Of a DNA stretch of 64,000 bases, positions 34,117-41,246 are shown in pieces. The notes beneath the pieces were generated by a model. That model had not been told where the DNA came from, did not search any database, and saw nothing but the letters and a program-made list of their open reading frames with translations. The DNA is from Thermoplasmata archaeon (GTDB lineage Archaea; Thermoplasmatota; Thermoplasmata; Thermoplasmatales; GCA-001856825). Position numbers and translations under genes: made by a program. The stretch is from positions 124,001 through 188,000 of the forward strand of contig JAKAXD010000001.1 of NCBI GenBank assembly GCA_021816725.1, in the 5' to 3' direction. Every line of letters starts with the position of its first letter. The first letter of the stretch is position 1.

Positions 34117-35409
34117 ATGACTGTCAAGGAGAAATATAATTTCCTTCTAGATAACGAAGACGTTAGGAGATGGTCCGATAACGTGAAAGCAGGGTCTCCC
34201 ATTACCGGAGAAGTCTATCTGAGAACACTAGGGCTATACTGTGAATTGCAGAATACCAGTCCGGAGAAGATAGTGCGTGATGCAAAAGAAGGAAAGCTGA
34301 AAAATGATTTCCTGGACTTCGTTAGGAAGATGGAGAAAGAAGGGAAAGCAGGTTCTTACATAGTGCGATTCAAGAAGGTATTGTCCTCGTGGATAAGATT
34401 CAATGACATTCCGTTAGACTTCAAGTCCGTTAAGATCAAGGATGCTTTCAGGAATCCAACTATCGAGAATGAGAGAGTTCCTAGCAAAGAGGAGCTGTCC
34501 AAGATAATAAGAGCATCCACATTGAGAGGGAGGTCCTCAATTTCACTGATAGCCTTCTCAGGATTGAGAATAGAGACGATAGGGAATTTCAAAGGTAATG
34601 ATGGACTGGTGATTTCTGACTTGCCAGAAATGAGGGTATCTGACGGAAAGATCGAATTTGAGAAAGTTCCGACAATCGTTAAAGTCAGGTCCACACTGAG
34701 CAAGGCAAGGCATGAATACATCACGTTCTTGCCAAAAGAGGGCACAACATACCTCAAAGAGTATCTTGAATCCAGGATGGCTAACGGTGAGAAGTTAACG
34801 GACAGTTCCCCACTGATCACACTCGAAGGACCTGAGAATATAGTCCATGAAAGAATGAGAACTCAGCTAGTATCCAGGGAGATAAGAAAGGCGACCAGGA
34901 AATCGAATTTCCAATGGAGACCATACGTATTGAGGGCATACTTCTCAAGTGCCCTGGATGTATGCGAAAATAAGGGCCTGGTATCTCACAACTGGAGGGA
35001 ATACTGGACAGGACACAAGGGAGACATTTCTGCTAGGTATTCAACAAACAAGAAACTAACGCCTGACAAGATTGAGGAAATGAGGTCAACTTACCTGAAG
35101 TGCGTTCCGTATATAGAGACGGAGAAGAAGGAGATAAGCGAAGAAGAAAAGGAGAAATGGAAAGTAGAGTTCAAGAGGGAATACCTGAAGCTATTCTTTG
35201 ACGACAAGGAGATAGACGACAACAAGCTGCTTGAATTACCCACTGAGGAAATGCAAAAGAAGATCAAAGAGAAAATGGGTATGTCACTAAATAACGGCCA
35301 TTCCCAGAAGGTGATTCCATTGAAAGAGGTCAGGGAATACATCGAGAAAGGATGGGAATTTGTCCAGGGGATAAGCTCTAAGGAAGCAATCGTAAGGATC
35401 CCAAAGTGA
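34117..35409 (+). CDS. Tyrosine recombinase / archaeal integrase B
   Basis: 430 residues, same family as integrase A. Catalytic positions: Arg in FSGLRIETIGN, Lys in VKVRSTLSKARHEY, second Arg in RPYVLRAYFSSA (His replaced by Tyr), His in WTGHKGDISARY and nucleophile Tyr in ARYSTNKK. The C-terminal NNGHSQKVIPLKEVREYIEKGWEF matches integrase A closely. It lies just inside the attachment core at 34049 and is followed by a small convergent RHH gene. With the intact tRNA at the other end, it defines a 7-kb element that could be functional. Confidence 0.92.
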   Translation: MTVKEKYNFLLDNEDVRRWSDNVKAGSPITGEVYLRTLGLYCELQNTSPEKIVRDAKEGKLKNDFLDFVRKMEKEGKAGSYIVRFKKVLSSWIRFNDIPLDFKSVKIKDAFRNPTIENERVPSKEELSKIIRASTLRGRSSISLIAFSGLRIETIGNFKGNDGLVISDLPEMRVSDGKIEFEKVPTIVKVRSTLSKARHEYITFLPKEGTTYLKEYLESRMANGEKLTDSSPLITLEGPENIVHERMRTQLVSREIRKATRKSNFQWRPYVLRAYFSSALDVCENKGLVSHNWREYWTGHKGDISARYSTNKKLTPDKIEEMRSTYLKCVPYIETEKKEISEEEKEKWKVEFKREYLKLFFDDKEIDDNKLLELPTEEMQKKIKEKMGMSLNNGHSQKVIPLKEVREYIEKGWEFVQGISSKEAIVRIPK

Positions 35410-35502
35410 GGTTAAAAGGTGAATCGATCTAACTAGGCTGGTAGTATATAGCCATAACCTTAAAACTCGGAATCCATAGCAATCGAGGCCTGTTTCATCA
35501 GA

Positions 35503-35664
35503 TTATTTCTTGTCCAATGGGTGCCTTTTCATATATTCACGAATGGCTAATGATGTTTCACTTCCAATTGTCCTGGTGGATCCCGTCTTATTGACAACAT
35601 ACCTGACCCATTCAGGCCACAGATCCTTATCGAGATTCATTGACGTTTTGTGCTTTTCTTCCAT
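35503..35664 (-). CDS. Small ribbon-helix-helix-like protein (53 aa) beside integrase B
   Basis: Missed by the track. It reads MEEKHKTSMNLDKDLWPEWVRYV...GSETSLAIREYMKRHP: a short strand, then two helices, as in RHH DNA-binding proteins. A TATA box (CTTAAATAGAC on the minus strand, 35683-35695) is centred 26 bases before the ATG. A broken copy sits at the same place beside integrase A, so the pair integrase plus RHH is conserved. It could be an excision factor or a repressor of the integrase; that is inference. Confidence 0.7.
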   Translation of the reverse strand: MEEKHKTSMNLDKDLWPEWVRYVVNKTGSTRTIGSETSLAIREYMKRHPLDKK

Positions 35665-35682
35665 TCAGCTAGACATACCTGG

Positions 35683-35760
35683 AGTCTATTTAAGTATAGT
35701 GGTATGCTGATACTTACCGCAATGTTATTATATCTCGTAATATTGTAATATCGTGGTAAT
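35683..35760. promoter_or_regulatory. Divergent control region between the RHH gene and the 35761 pair
   Basis: Holds the leaderless TATA box of the RHH gene, an inverted repeat AAGTAT (35692) / ATACTT (35710), and three GTAATAT repeats just before ATG 35761. The repeats are candidate operators for the small RHH protein. Confidence 0.45.
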
Positions 35761-35958
35761 ATGGACAGAGAAAGCATCGAGTTTTGGAATGGCGCATTGA
35801 AGTGTGCCATAAGGATGGAAAGGAATATTGGGGAGTGCAAGACGCTAGACCAGGCCAGAAAGGAGATCGCATATCTCAAGCAGAGAATAGAGAACGTCCA
35901 CACCAACAATTTCGATAAGGCCCTTGAATGGCTAGGGCCTGAGAAGGTGATGGAATGA
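35761..35958 (+). CDS. Small helical protein, first of a paralogous pair
   Basis: 65 residues: SIEFWNGALKCAIRMERNIGE...RKEIAYLKQRIENVHTNNFDKALEWL. It resembles the next protein in the opening (FW-x-G-x-LK) and the middle (LxxRIExVHT / LERRVKLLHT), so the two are probably paralogues. Its stop overlaps the next start (ATGA). No family is recognised. Confidence 0.65.
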   Translation: MDRESIEFWNGALKCAIRMERNIGECKTLDQARKEIAYLKQRIENVHTNNFDKALEWLGPEKVME

Positions 35959-36248
35959 ACGCTGAGGAACAGAGGTTTTGGGATGGGTTCCTGAAGGGAG
36001 TAATGGCAAGCGAGTTCGAGGCCTGGCATACGGAAGTTGAGGGGCCAGATCAATGGAAAATGAAAGAGAACATCATTAAGGCCCTGTCAATGTTGGAGAG
36101 GAGAGTCAAGCTCCTTCACACTGAAGACATCCTGGCATTTCTGAATACATACAGGCCAGACGAGGATGAGGGCTTGAGTTGGTCTGATCGCTCGGACCAT
36201 AAGGACCCCAAGATGAAGGTCAGTATTAGCGAGGAGCACGAATTATAA
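35955..36248 (+). CDS. Small helical protein, second of a paralogous pair
   Basis: 97 residues: EEQRFWDGFLKGVMASEFEAWH...ALSMLERRVKLLHTEDILAFLN, then a charged tail (DEDEGLSWSDRSDHKDPKM). Co-translated with the preceding gene through a 4-base overlap. Related to it by eye; function unknown. Confidence 0.65.
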   Translation: MNAEEQRFWDGFLKGVMASEFEAWHTEVEGPDQWKMKENIIKALSMLERRVKLLHTEDILAFLNTYRPDEDEGLSWSDRSDHKDPKMKVSISEEHEL

Positions 36249-36644
36249 CACCATTCCGAATCTGACCTCTCTCTAACTTCTTTTTTCTATCTTTCTTTTG
36301 AGTCTCGCTTTGTTTGTGTCTGGTAATCCCTATTATTCCTTACTCTCCAGACATAACTTACTTTCAGGATATCTCTCCGGGTCCTTCTTTCCTGGAGGGC
36401 AGCTGCTCTCAGGTCCTGGAGGCCTGTGATTGGAGATAATTTTAGCAATAGGAACTAATCATCATGGGTTCTCGACTTCAACACTTCTAACTGCCACTTC
36501 TCAAGCCTGAAAGAAAAGAAGCGAAGAAAAATAAATCATTCTCTCCATGCGTGCGTACATACTAGTATATAGGGAAAGGAAAGGGTATGGATAACGGATA
36601 ACAAGGCTTGGAGATAGCGTATTGTGCGATATCTCGAATGTTAT
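36249..36644. other. Convergent intergenic region
   Basis: Holds a T-rich stretch after the 35955 gene (CTTCTTTTTT near 36280), a CTGGAGG-rich patch near 36390-36420, and an inverted repeat GAGATA/TATCTC (36611-36635) after the ATPase operon that may be its terminator. No gene is seen. Confidence 0.4.
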
Positions 36645-37700
36645 TTAATCGTTATCCTTGTTATCGTCTCCATCCTGATATTCTCTTAGCGCTTTTTGAA
36701 TGGTATTTGGGGATATGCCTAACCTGTCCTGGATTTCCCTGTGCGTCATTCTCTCAGCGATCATCATCCTGATTTTGCCATAAAGCTCTTGTTGCGCATT
36801 TCTTTCTTCGATCTCCCTGAACTTCTTTTCAACTTTCTCATCAGTGATTATTGCCTCCGGTAGCGCTTCCTCCATCCTGTCCAGGGCTTTCAGTGGGGAA
36901 ACGCCTTCAAGTCTGCGATAGAGATACCGCATGTCAACGTTGGTCTCAAAGGGATAGGATCCATGAGAGGCATACGGAGGGATAAGCCCGTCTATGATGA
37001 GGTCCCAGGGCCTTGTGAACTCTGCGAGAAGGTATCTCTTGCCTTCATGGTATTCCAGGAATATGACTCTGGCCATGCCTCCATTCCTGAGATATGCCGG
37101 AATATGCTTTGCATAGTGGTAAACTAGGATAGGACCTTTCACGTAAAAATGCCTCTGGAATTGGGTGAATATCCTCCAGGATCTTGATTCCTCGCTCTGC
37201 CAGGAATATGAATCAATTTCTGCATCCATCTCGTCAAGTATTATTGCCGGATACCTGCCATTCCGTCTTGACCTTATGATTCCCCTGAGCATCTCTTCCA
37301 TGCTCCGGACAAGATAGACGTTGGGGAGAATTGCATCCGGCAATTGCTCAGGATAGTCAAACCAGAAAAACGGAACGTTGGTATAGAAATCCCAGTCCGG
37401 ATTGAGGACCACGGCCCTCAGTATGGACCATGCACAAGTGTATGTTTTTCCCTGGCCCTGGGCACCGTAGATGATCGTTGGCCTCATCGTGAAAAGGATT
37501 GAGTTCAGCCAGTATTTGGGATTTGTCTTGCCTGATTCAGATTCCAGATACGCTCTTCCCTGTTTTATTCCCTGCACGTAGTCTATGTGTGATTTCGCCC
37601 ACTCTGCGGCTTTCTGAAGGGATACGTTCAGGTCCTCCCTTATCAGCTGTGCGAGGAACCGAATCTGTTGATCCACTGCCGGATTACCATCTTCAGTCAT
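36645..37700 (-). CDS. P-loop ATPase of virus/plasmid type (Zot- or packaging-like)
   Basis: 351 residues. Walker A is IIYGAQGQGKTYT near residue 80 and Walker B is AIILDEMD near 155. The strand text between them (WDFYTNVPFFWFDYP) resembles Zot-like and FtsK/HerA-type ATPases that move DNA. The last 50 residues hold a helix-turn-helix (MTHREIQDRLGISPNTIQKAL). It ends a leftward chain of coupled genes and has GGAGG before its ATG, overlapping the preceding gene by 4 bases. It may serve DNA packaging or transfer of the right element; the exact family is uncertain. Confidence 0.65.
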   Translation of the reverse strand: MTEDGNPAVDQQIRFLAQLIREDLNVSLQKAAEWAKSHIDYVQGIKQGRAYLESESGKTNPKYWLNSILFTMRPTIIYGAQGQGKTYTCAWSILRAVVLNPDWDFYTNVPFFWFDYPEQLPDAILPNVYLVRSMEEMLRGIIRSRRNGRYPAIILDEMDAEIDSYSWQSEESRSWRIFTQFQRHFYVKGPILVYHYAKHIPAYLRNGGMARVIFLEYHEGKRYLLAEFTRPWDLIIDGLIPPYASHGSYPFETNVDMRYLYRRLEGVSPLKALDRMEEALPEAIITDEKVEKKFREIEERNAQQELYGKIRMMIAERMTHREIQDRLGISPNTIQKALREYQDGDDNKDND

Positions 37701-38161
37701 TTCAGCTCCTCCAGTCTCGCCTGGATCCTCTCATCCTGCCAGTTCTCCCCTCTTTCCCTCATCCTGGTCAGGCCCAAAGTATTGAGATAGGTCATGACGA
37801 GGAGATATCTGTCCGCATATTCACTAGTGAGTTTATCCCCTGCATTAGTGCCATGCCATCTCCTTTCTCCCCTCTCGAATTTCTCGCCATATTGATCGTT
37901 CAATGATTCCCACTTCTCTTTGAATTTTTTGACCTCCGGACCATTCGGATTGTTAGCATTGTGAGGGAATATGATTGAATTCAGTATTGCATTGAGGGAG
38001 GCTACGGCCCTTGGGTAAGTCTCGTACTCAAAGTGGAGCTGCTTCGATTGATAAAATGCTGTGTAGCTTTCTATTGCCGTTTCTATTACATCATGGGCCG
38101 TCTTGTAATATTCCGTCTCGCTCAGTCTAGGTTCTATTTCGTCACCGTCGTCATCGGTCAT
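37697..38161 (-). CDS. Hypothetical protein of the ATPase operon
   Basis: 154 residues, helical and soluble (TAHDVIETAIESYTAFYQSKQLHFEYETY). No motif is recognised. Coupled at both ends by short overlaps (ATGA with the ATPase gene, 11 bases with the preceding gene), so it probably works with the ATPase. Confidence 0.65.
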   Translation of the reverse strand: MTDDDGDEIEPRLSETEYYKTAHDVIETAIESYTAFYQSKQLHFEYETYPRAVASLNAILNSIIFPHNANNPNGPEVKKFKEKWESLNDQYGEKFERGERRWHGTNAGDKLTSEYADRYLLVMTYLNTLGLTRMRERGENWQDERIQARLEELK

Positions 38162-38426
38162 ATCCTTTCTCCCTCAGCAATTTCAAAGCGAGAATGTCCG
38201 ACTCATAACACATGTGGTTATAAGCTGAAAGCAGCTCTGCCCTTTTGATTCCTTCCATGTCTGCACCGTTTTTTATCAGATACTCAAGTTCTGCGTCCGA
38301 TCCTTCCATGCTGATACGTGCTAGCTCTGTATCATCCTCAAGTTTCTTGAGGGGGAGCTTGTAGGCCTTCCAGATTTGCACTAAATCTTTCGCTAAGTGT
38401 TCAGCAGCTGTGCTAAGATTCCTCAT
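38151..38426 (-). CDS. Hypothetical helical protein of the ATPase operon
   Basis: 91 residues, almost all helix (LSTAAEHLAKDLVQIWKAYKLPLKKLEDDTELARI). No family is recognised. It overlaps the 59-aa gene by 4 bases upstream and the 37697 gene by 11 bases downstream. Confidence 0.6.
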   Translation of the reverse strand: MRNLSTAAEHLAKDLVQIWKAYKLPLKKLEDDTELARISMEGSDAELEYLIKNGADMEGIKRAELLSAYNHMCYESDILALKLLREKGYDR

Positions 38427-38602
38427 TTCTTATTCTCTGTTTTGTCGTTTCTCTGAGATTCCTCTCCGTCTTCAGGGATTTCCCTGGTGAGCACGCCTTT
38501 GTTTTTCACTTCCTGATTCCTGGTGTGCCCTCTCACGTGCTCTGTCGTTCCCGTCTCTCCACGCCTCTCATGAGGTTTTACGTACACTTTTTTCTTAGTC
38601 AT
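38423..38602 (-). CDS. Small basic protein (59 aa) of the ATPase operon
   Basis: One residue too short for the track. Reads MTKKKVYVKPHERRGETGTTEHVRGHTRNQEV, a basic, His/Arg-rich start with an acidic tail. It starts at ATG inside the stop of the 30-aa gene and ends in ATGA with the next gene. Charge suggests contact with nucleic acid; function unknown. Confidence 0.6.
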   Translation of the reverse strand: MTKKKVYVKPHERRGETGTTEHVRGHTRNQEVKNKGVLTREIPEDGEESQRNDKTENKK

Positions 38603-38691
38603 TTTCTATCACTTCTTCCAGGAACTATAGCATCCTGGTCTCTGTCCTTAAAAATGGTGGACCTTGAATTAAAAATCGGCCTTTTTAGCAT
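38599..38691 (-). CDS. Very small protein (30 aa) of the ATPase operon
   Basis: Reads MLKRPIFNSRSTIFKDRDQDAIVPGRSDRK. A good ribosome site (AAGGAGGG) lies 8-9 bases before the ATG and its stop overlaps the next start (ATGA). These signals argue for translation despite the size. Confidence 0.5.
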   Translation of the reverse strand: MLKRPIFNSRSTIFKDRDQDAIVPGRSDRK

Positions 38692-38767
38692 TTCCAGATA
38701 CCCTCCTTGATTGTTTACACCTTTCGAGGGTCTTCCATTGAAATTAGGCCATGTTTTCGATGGGCAT

Positions 38768-39265
38768 CTAGGATACATCTTGGGTCTCTCCTTTTGGGCT
38801 AGGTCCGTTCTTGATGCTTTCAGGCCATAGCGATTGATCTAACATCGACCAATCCAATTTGTAAACGGCAACCTTCCAACTCTGCCTGATAGTCTCTTTG
38901 ATGAACCCAACCTCTTCAAGAGTCTTCTTCCATCCCTTAAGCGTTCTTGGGTCATGACCTCTTACCGTTCTAATGGCTTCCTCTATATCCGCCTGCGTTA
39001 TTTCATTGTCGAATCCTTTATTCTTGATTGTCTGTATGATCTCCTTAATGCCTGGAGTTAACCCTATGCCATTTAAATAGTCCGACTTGTGTGTGTGCGC
39101 TTTGGAAGAATGAAGGTCCAAGTACCTGGAGATTGCTTCATTGACAACATAACCTTTAGGCAAATGATATTCTGAAATGAACTTATCTAGCCTATTTCCC
39201 GTGTCTTTCTCGATCTTGATATGCAACTCTTTTTGAAGCGTTGATATCTTCTGATTCTTCTTCAT
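38768..39265 (-). CDS. DNA-binding protein with RHH-like and winged-helix parts
   Basis: 165 residues. The N-terminal 50 (LHIKIEKDTGNRLDKFISEYHLPKGYVVNEAISRYL) resemble a ribbon-helix-helix; the C-terminal half (ITQADIEEAIRTVRGHDPRTLKGWKKTLEEVGFIKE) looks like a winged helix. ATG follows AGGAGG. The presumed TATA box lies inside a palindrome GACATATTTATGTC, one of several related sites upstream, so the protein probably represses itself; it may also bind the sites as replication iterons. It heads the ATPase operon. Confidence 0.65.
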   Translation of the reverse strand: MKKNQKISTLQKELHIKIEKDTGNRLDKFISEYHLPKGYVVNEAISRYLDLHSSKAHTHKSDYLNGIGLTPGIKEIIQTIKNKGFDNEITQADIEEAIRTVRGHDPRTLKGWKKTLEEVGFIKETIRQSWKVAVYKLDWSMLDQSLWPESIKNGPSPKGETQDVS

Positions 39266-39291
39266 TGGGGTAATCCTCCTAGCCTAAACCA

Positions 39292-39561
39292 GACATATTT
39301 ATGTCTCAAACCATGCATATTCTTGTCTATTCTTGTCCATTTATGTCTCTGAATATGTATGTATATGGCAAAAAAACGACATATTCGTGTCCATAAATAT
39401 GTCGTTCTTACTCTATCCTTTAATTTCGCTAAAATTCGAGAACTCGAAAAATGGCCCATTTCTGAATTTTTGAATCCGGTCTGATCCTCAGAGGATATTT
39501 CTCCCCTCTGCACACACATACAAAACTTGCATATTCTTGTCTCTAAATATGCACACTTGGA
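39292..39561. promoter_or_regulatory. Cluster of palindromic TATTCTTGTC-type repeats (operator or iterons)
   Basis: At least six related sites: GACATATTTATGTC (39292), CATATTCTTGTC (39316), CTATTCTTGTC (39327), CATTTATGTC, the palindrome CGACATAT...ATATGTCG (39377-39404), and GCATATTCTTGTC with distal ATATGC (39529-39552). The first overlaps the presumed TATA box of the 38768 gene. The cluster occupies a region where the only open frame is a repeat-derived shadow. Confidence 0.6.
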
Positions 39562-39649
39562 AATCCTTAAACTCTGTGAATTGTTGACATATTGCTGCTT
39601 GTTGCTCCAGGGATCTGTCGGGATCCCTTCTTTTTTAATATGCATCTCA

Positions 39650-39805
39650 TTAATTCTCCTTCTTCGCATCAATAATTTTAAGGATAACGTCCATTTTGCT
39701 CACGAGGTCGGATTTTTCTATTTCGTCTGGCAGCGAGAGGATCAAGGTCCTTAAGGGCTCGTCTGCGTGTAATGCTTTTGCTTTTAGGTTTTTAATATCC
39801 GTCAT
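39650..39805 (-). CDS. Small protein (51 aa) coupled to an AbrB-like gene
   Basis: Missed by the track. Reads MTDIKNLKAKALHADEPLRTLILSLPDEIEKSDLVSKMDVILKII, a helical charged protein. The ATG overlaps the AbrB-like stop (ATGA). The AbrB plus small partner arrangement is the same as at 32256-32604, and both may be toxin-antitoxin-like or regulatory pairs. No toxin family is recognised. Confidence 0.6.
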   Translation of the reverse strand: MTDIKNLKAKALHADEPLRTLILSLPDEIEKSDLVSKMDVILKIIDAKKEN

Positions 39806-39990
39806 TGCTCTTTCACTGGGACCCGAATAATCAGCTCGTTTCTGCTGAGAAATTCTACTTCCACAGCGTCATTTTTCTGGAGCCCGACTTCCTCGGCCCA
39901 ATACTTTGGCAGGGCCACGTATAAGCTCGTGTCCATTCCCCTTACGTACCTCTTTACTTTCAGATGGTATGTGTCTTCCAGTTTTATCAC
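39802..39990 (-). CDS. AbrB/MazE-type DNA-binding protein
   Basis: 62 residues: LKVKRYVRGMDTSLYVALPKYWAEEVGLQKNDAVEVEFLSRNELIIRV, a full AbrB-type swapped hairpin. The start is GTG within AAGGTGATA, so the ribosome site and start overlap and the start is uncertain. It is divergent from the winged-helix gene at 40100 and probably controls the region. Confidence 0.8.
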   Translation of the reverse strand: MIKLEDTYHLKVKRYVRGMDTSLYVALPKYWAEEVGLQKNDAVEVEFLSRNELIIRVPVKEQ

Positions 39991-40099
39991 CTTCTAATTC
40001 CCGTATCACGTAAGAGACTATCATCACTTCTTTCTGGAATTGATGCACATTCTATAATATATACAAAATATTTAAGTAAAACTTAGGGATAACGTAAAT

Positions 40100-40963
40100 A
40101 TGGATAAAGGGAAGACCGGAGAGACAGTCATGACAGTGTTATCGGAGCTGCTAGCTGATTCCTTGACTGAAGTTAGTCCTGGTCTTCCCCTTGGGATCCT
40201 GGAAGCCAGAGTGAAGAGGAGACTGGAATATCTTAAAGACGGAAGATCAAGGTCCACAAAGAAAGCACTGGAGACTCTATCCAGGGAGAACCTGATATCG
40301 ATATCCAGAAATGGGTATGGAGAGAACGTTTATTCCCTGAATTTCGACAGTTATCGAGGTCTGTGGAGGCTGCTCTTATTCATTTATGATAATGCCCCCC
40401 CATTCAGTATGGAGGGCAATACAGTTAGGGTCATCTCACCCAAGGAGGATGACATGGCCTATCTACTGAAGGAAGACGGAACTTACTGGTTCGACATCGT
40501 TGTATCTCTCATAAATAACGGACTTTTGACGGATACCGTAGTCCAGGGCCTTCGAGGAAAAGGAGAGGACCCTATGAGGTATGAGCTTTTTTATTTAACC
40601 ACTAGAGATAGACGCAATAAGCATGAACTTGTGGAAAGAGCGTTCATAAATCTGATTGTAGGGAATTTACTCACCAAAGGGAAAGGCCCCGATTATGAAC
40701 TATTAACGAAATGGAGAGGTCAAGGGATCTCAGACTGGAAACCGGATAAATACTGGAATATTCGATTTGAAATTTGGATCGCTATCAATAAATGGCTTGG
40801 CCTAATTCAGGGTAGGGAAACGCCTTACAGCTTATTCACATACTTCGCAAGGAAATCATATAATTTTGCCAACTGGGATAAGGAGAACTGGCCTTCCGAC
40901 AAGGAAGTGGAAGAGAATATCGCTTCTACTCTTAACCTAATGTCAAAAGCTATAGACCTGTGA
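40100..40963 (+). CDS. Hypothetical protein with N-terminal winged-helix domain
   Basis: 287 residues. Residues about 10-80 have the helix pattern of a winged helix (ILEARVKRRLEYLKDGRSRSTKKALETLSRENLISISRNGYGENVY). The rest is unassigned and rich in Trp and Tyr (WRLLLFIYDNAPP; KYWNIRFEIWIAINKWLGL). It is the last gene before the tRNA and might be the initiator or a regulator of the right element. A TATA-like ATATTTAAG lies about 30 bases before the ATG. It parallels the 32710 gene in position: winged-helix gene divergent from an AbrB-like gene. Confidence 0.65.
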   Translation: MDKGKTGETVMTVLSELLADSLTEVSPGLPLGILEARVKRRLEYLKDGRSRSTKKALETLSRENLISISRNGYGENVYSLNFDSYRGLWRLLLFIYDNAPPFSMEGNTVRVISPKEDDMAYLLKEDGTYWFDIVVSLINNGLLTDTVVQGLRGKGEDPMRYELFYLTTRDRRNKHELVERAFINLIVGNLLTKGKGPDYELLTKWRGQGISDWKPDKYWNIRFEIWIAINKWLGLIQGRETPYSLFTYFARKSYNFANWDKENWPSDKEVEENIASTLNLMSKAIDL

Positions 40964-41067
40964 TAGATTTTTATTTTCCCGTATTCAGACAATTATATAT
41001 TATTCAAACCGTATTTTCTTTATATACTCTTGATACACTGAAATAAGGACTCGCTTATGAGCAAAAA

Positions 41068-41141
41068 CGGGCCCGAGGGGATTTGAACCCCTGACCTACT
41101 GGTTAAGAGCCGGTCGCTCTACCTGTCTAAGCTACGGGCCC
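41068..41141 (-). tRNA. tRNA-Lys (anticodon CUU)
   Basis: 74 bases. Acceptor stem GGGCCCG pairs with CGGGCCC, discriminator G, no encoded CCA. D-arm region TAGCTTAGACAGGTAGAGC; anticodon loop CTCTTAA giving CUU; T-arm AGGGG-TTCAAAT-CCCCT. The anticodon stem ACCGG/CCAGT has one C-A mismatch in the middle. The 3' end is the integration target copied at 34049, 20346 and 7859. The gene is intact at the right end of the island. Confidence 0.95.
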
Positions 41142-41164
41142 AGCGAAGGTTATTCGTTCCAAAG

Positions 41165-41175
41165 CATAAATATTT
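41165..41175 (-). promoter_or_regulatory. TATA box of tRNA-Lys
   Basis: AAATATTTATG on the minus strand, centred about 28 bases before the 5' end of the tRNA, so transcription starts at or near the mature 5' end. It lies outside the island and is unaffected by integrations. Confidence 0.5.
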
Positions 41176-41246
41176 CCGGCTTAAAAGACAAAAATCGTTA
41201 GTCTCCCTGAAGCTGAACTTTCACAGGGTTTGTTTCTGAAGGATGA

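Noticed and set aside
39609-39636. AGGGATC/GATCCCT hairpin followed by TTCTTTTTT as an intrinsic terminator
   Set aside because: The T-run is on the plus strand but all nearby genes are on the minus strand, so no transcript is known for it to stop.
39262-39672. 136-codon minus-strand ORF
   Set aside because: It runs through the palindromic repeat cluster, with repeat-derived residues and no ribosome site, and overlaps the supported 51-codon gene at 39650-39805.
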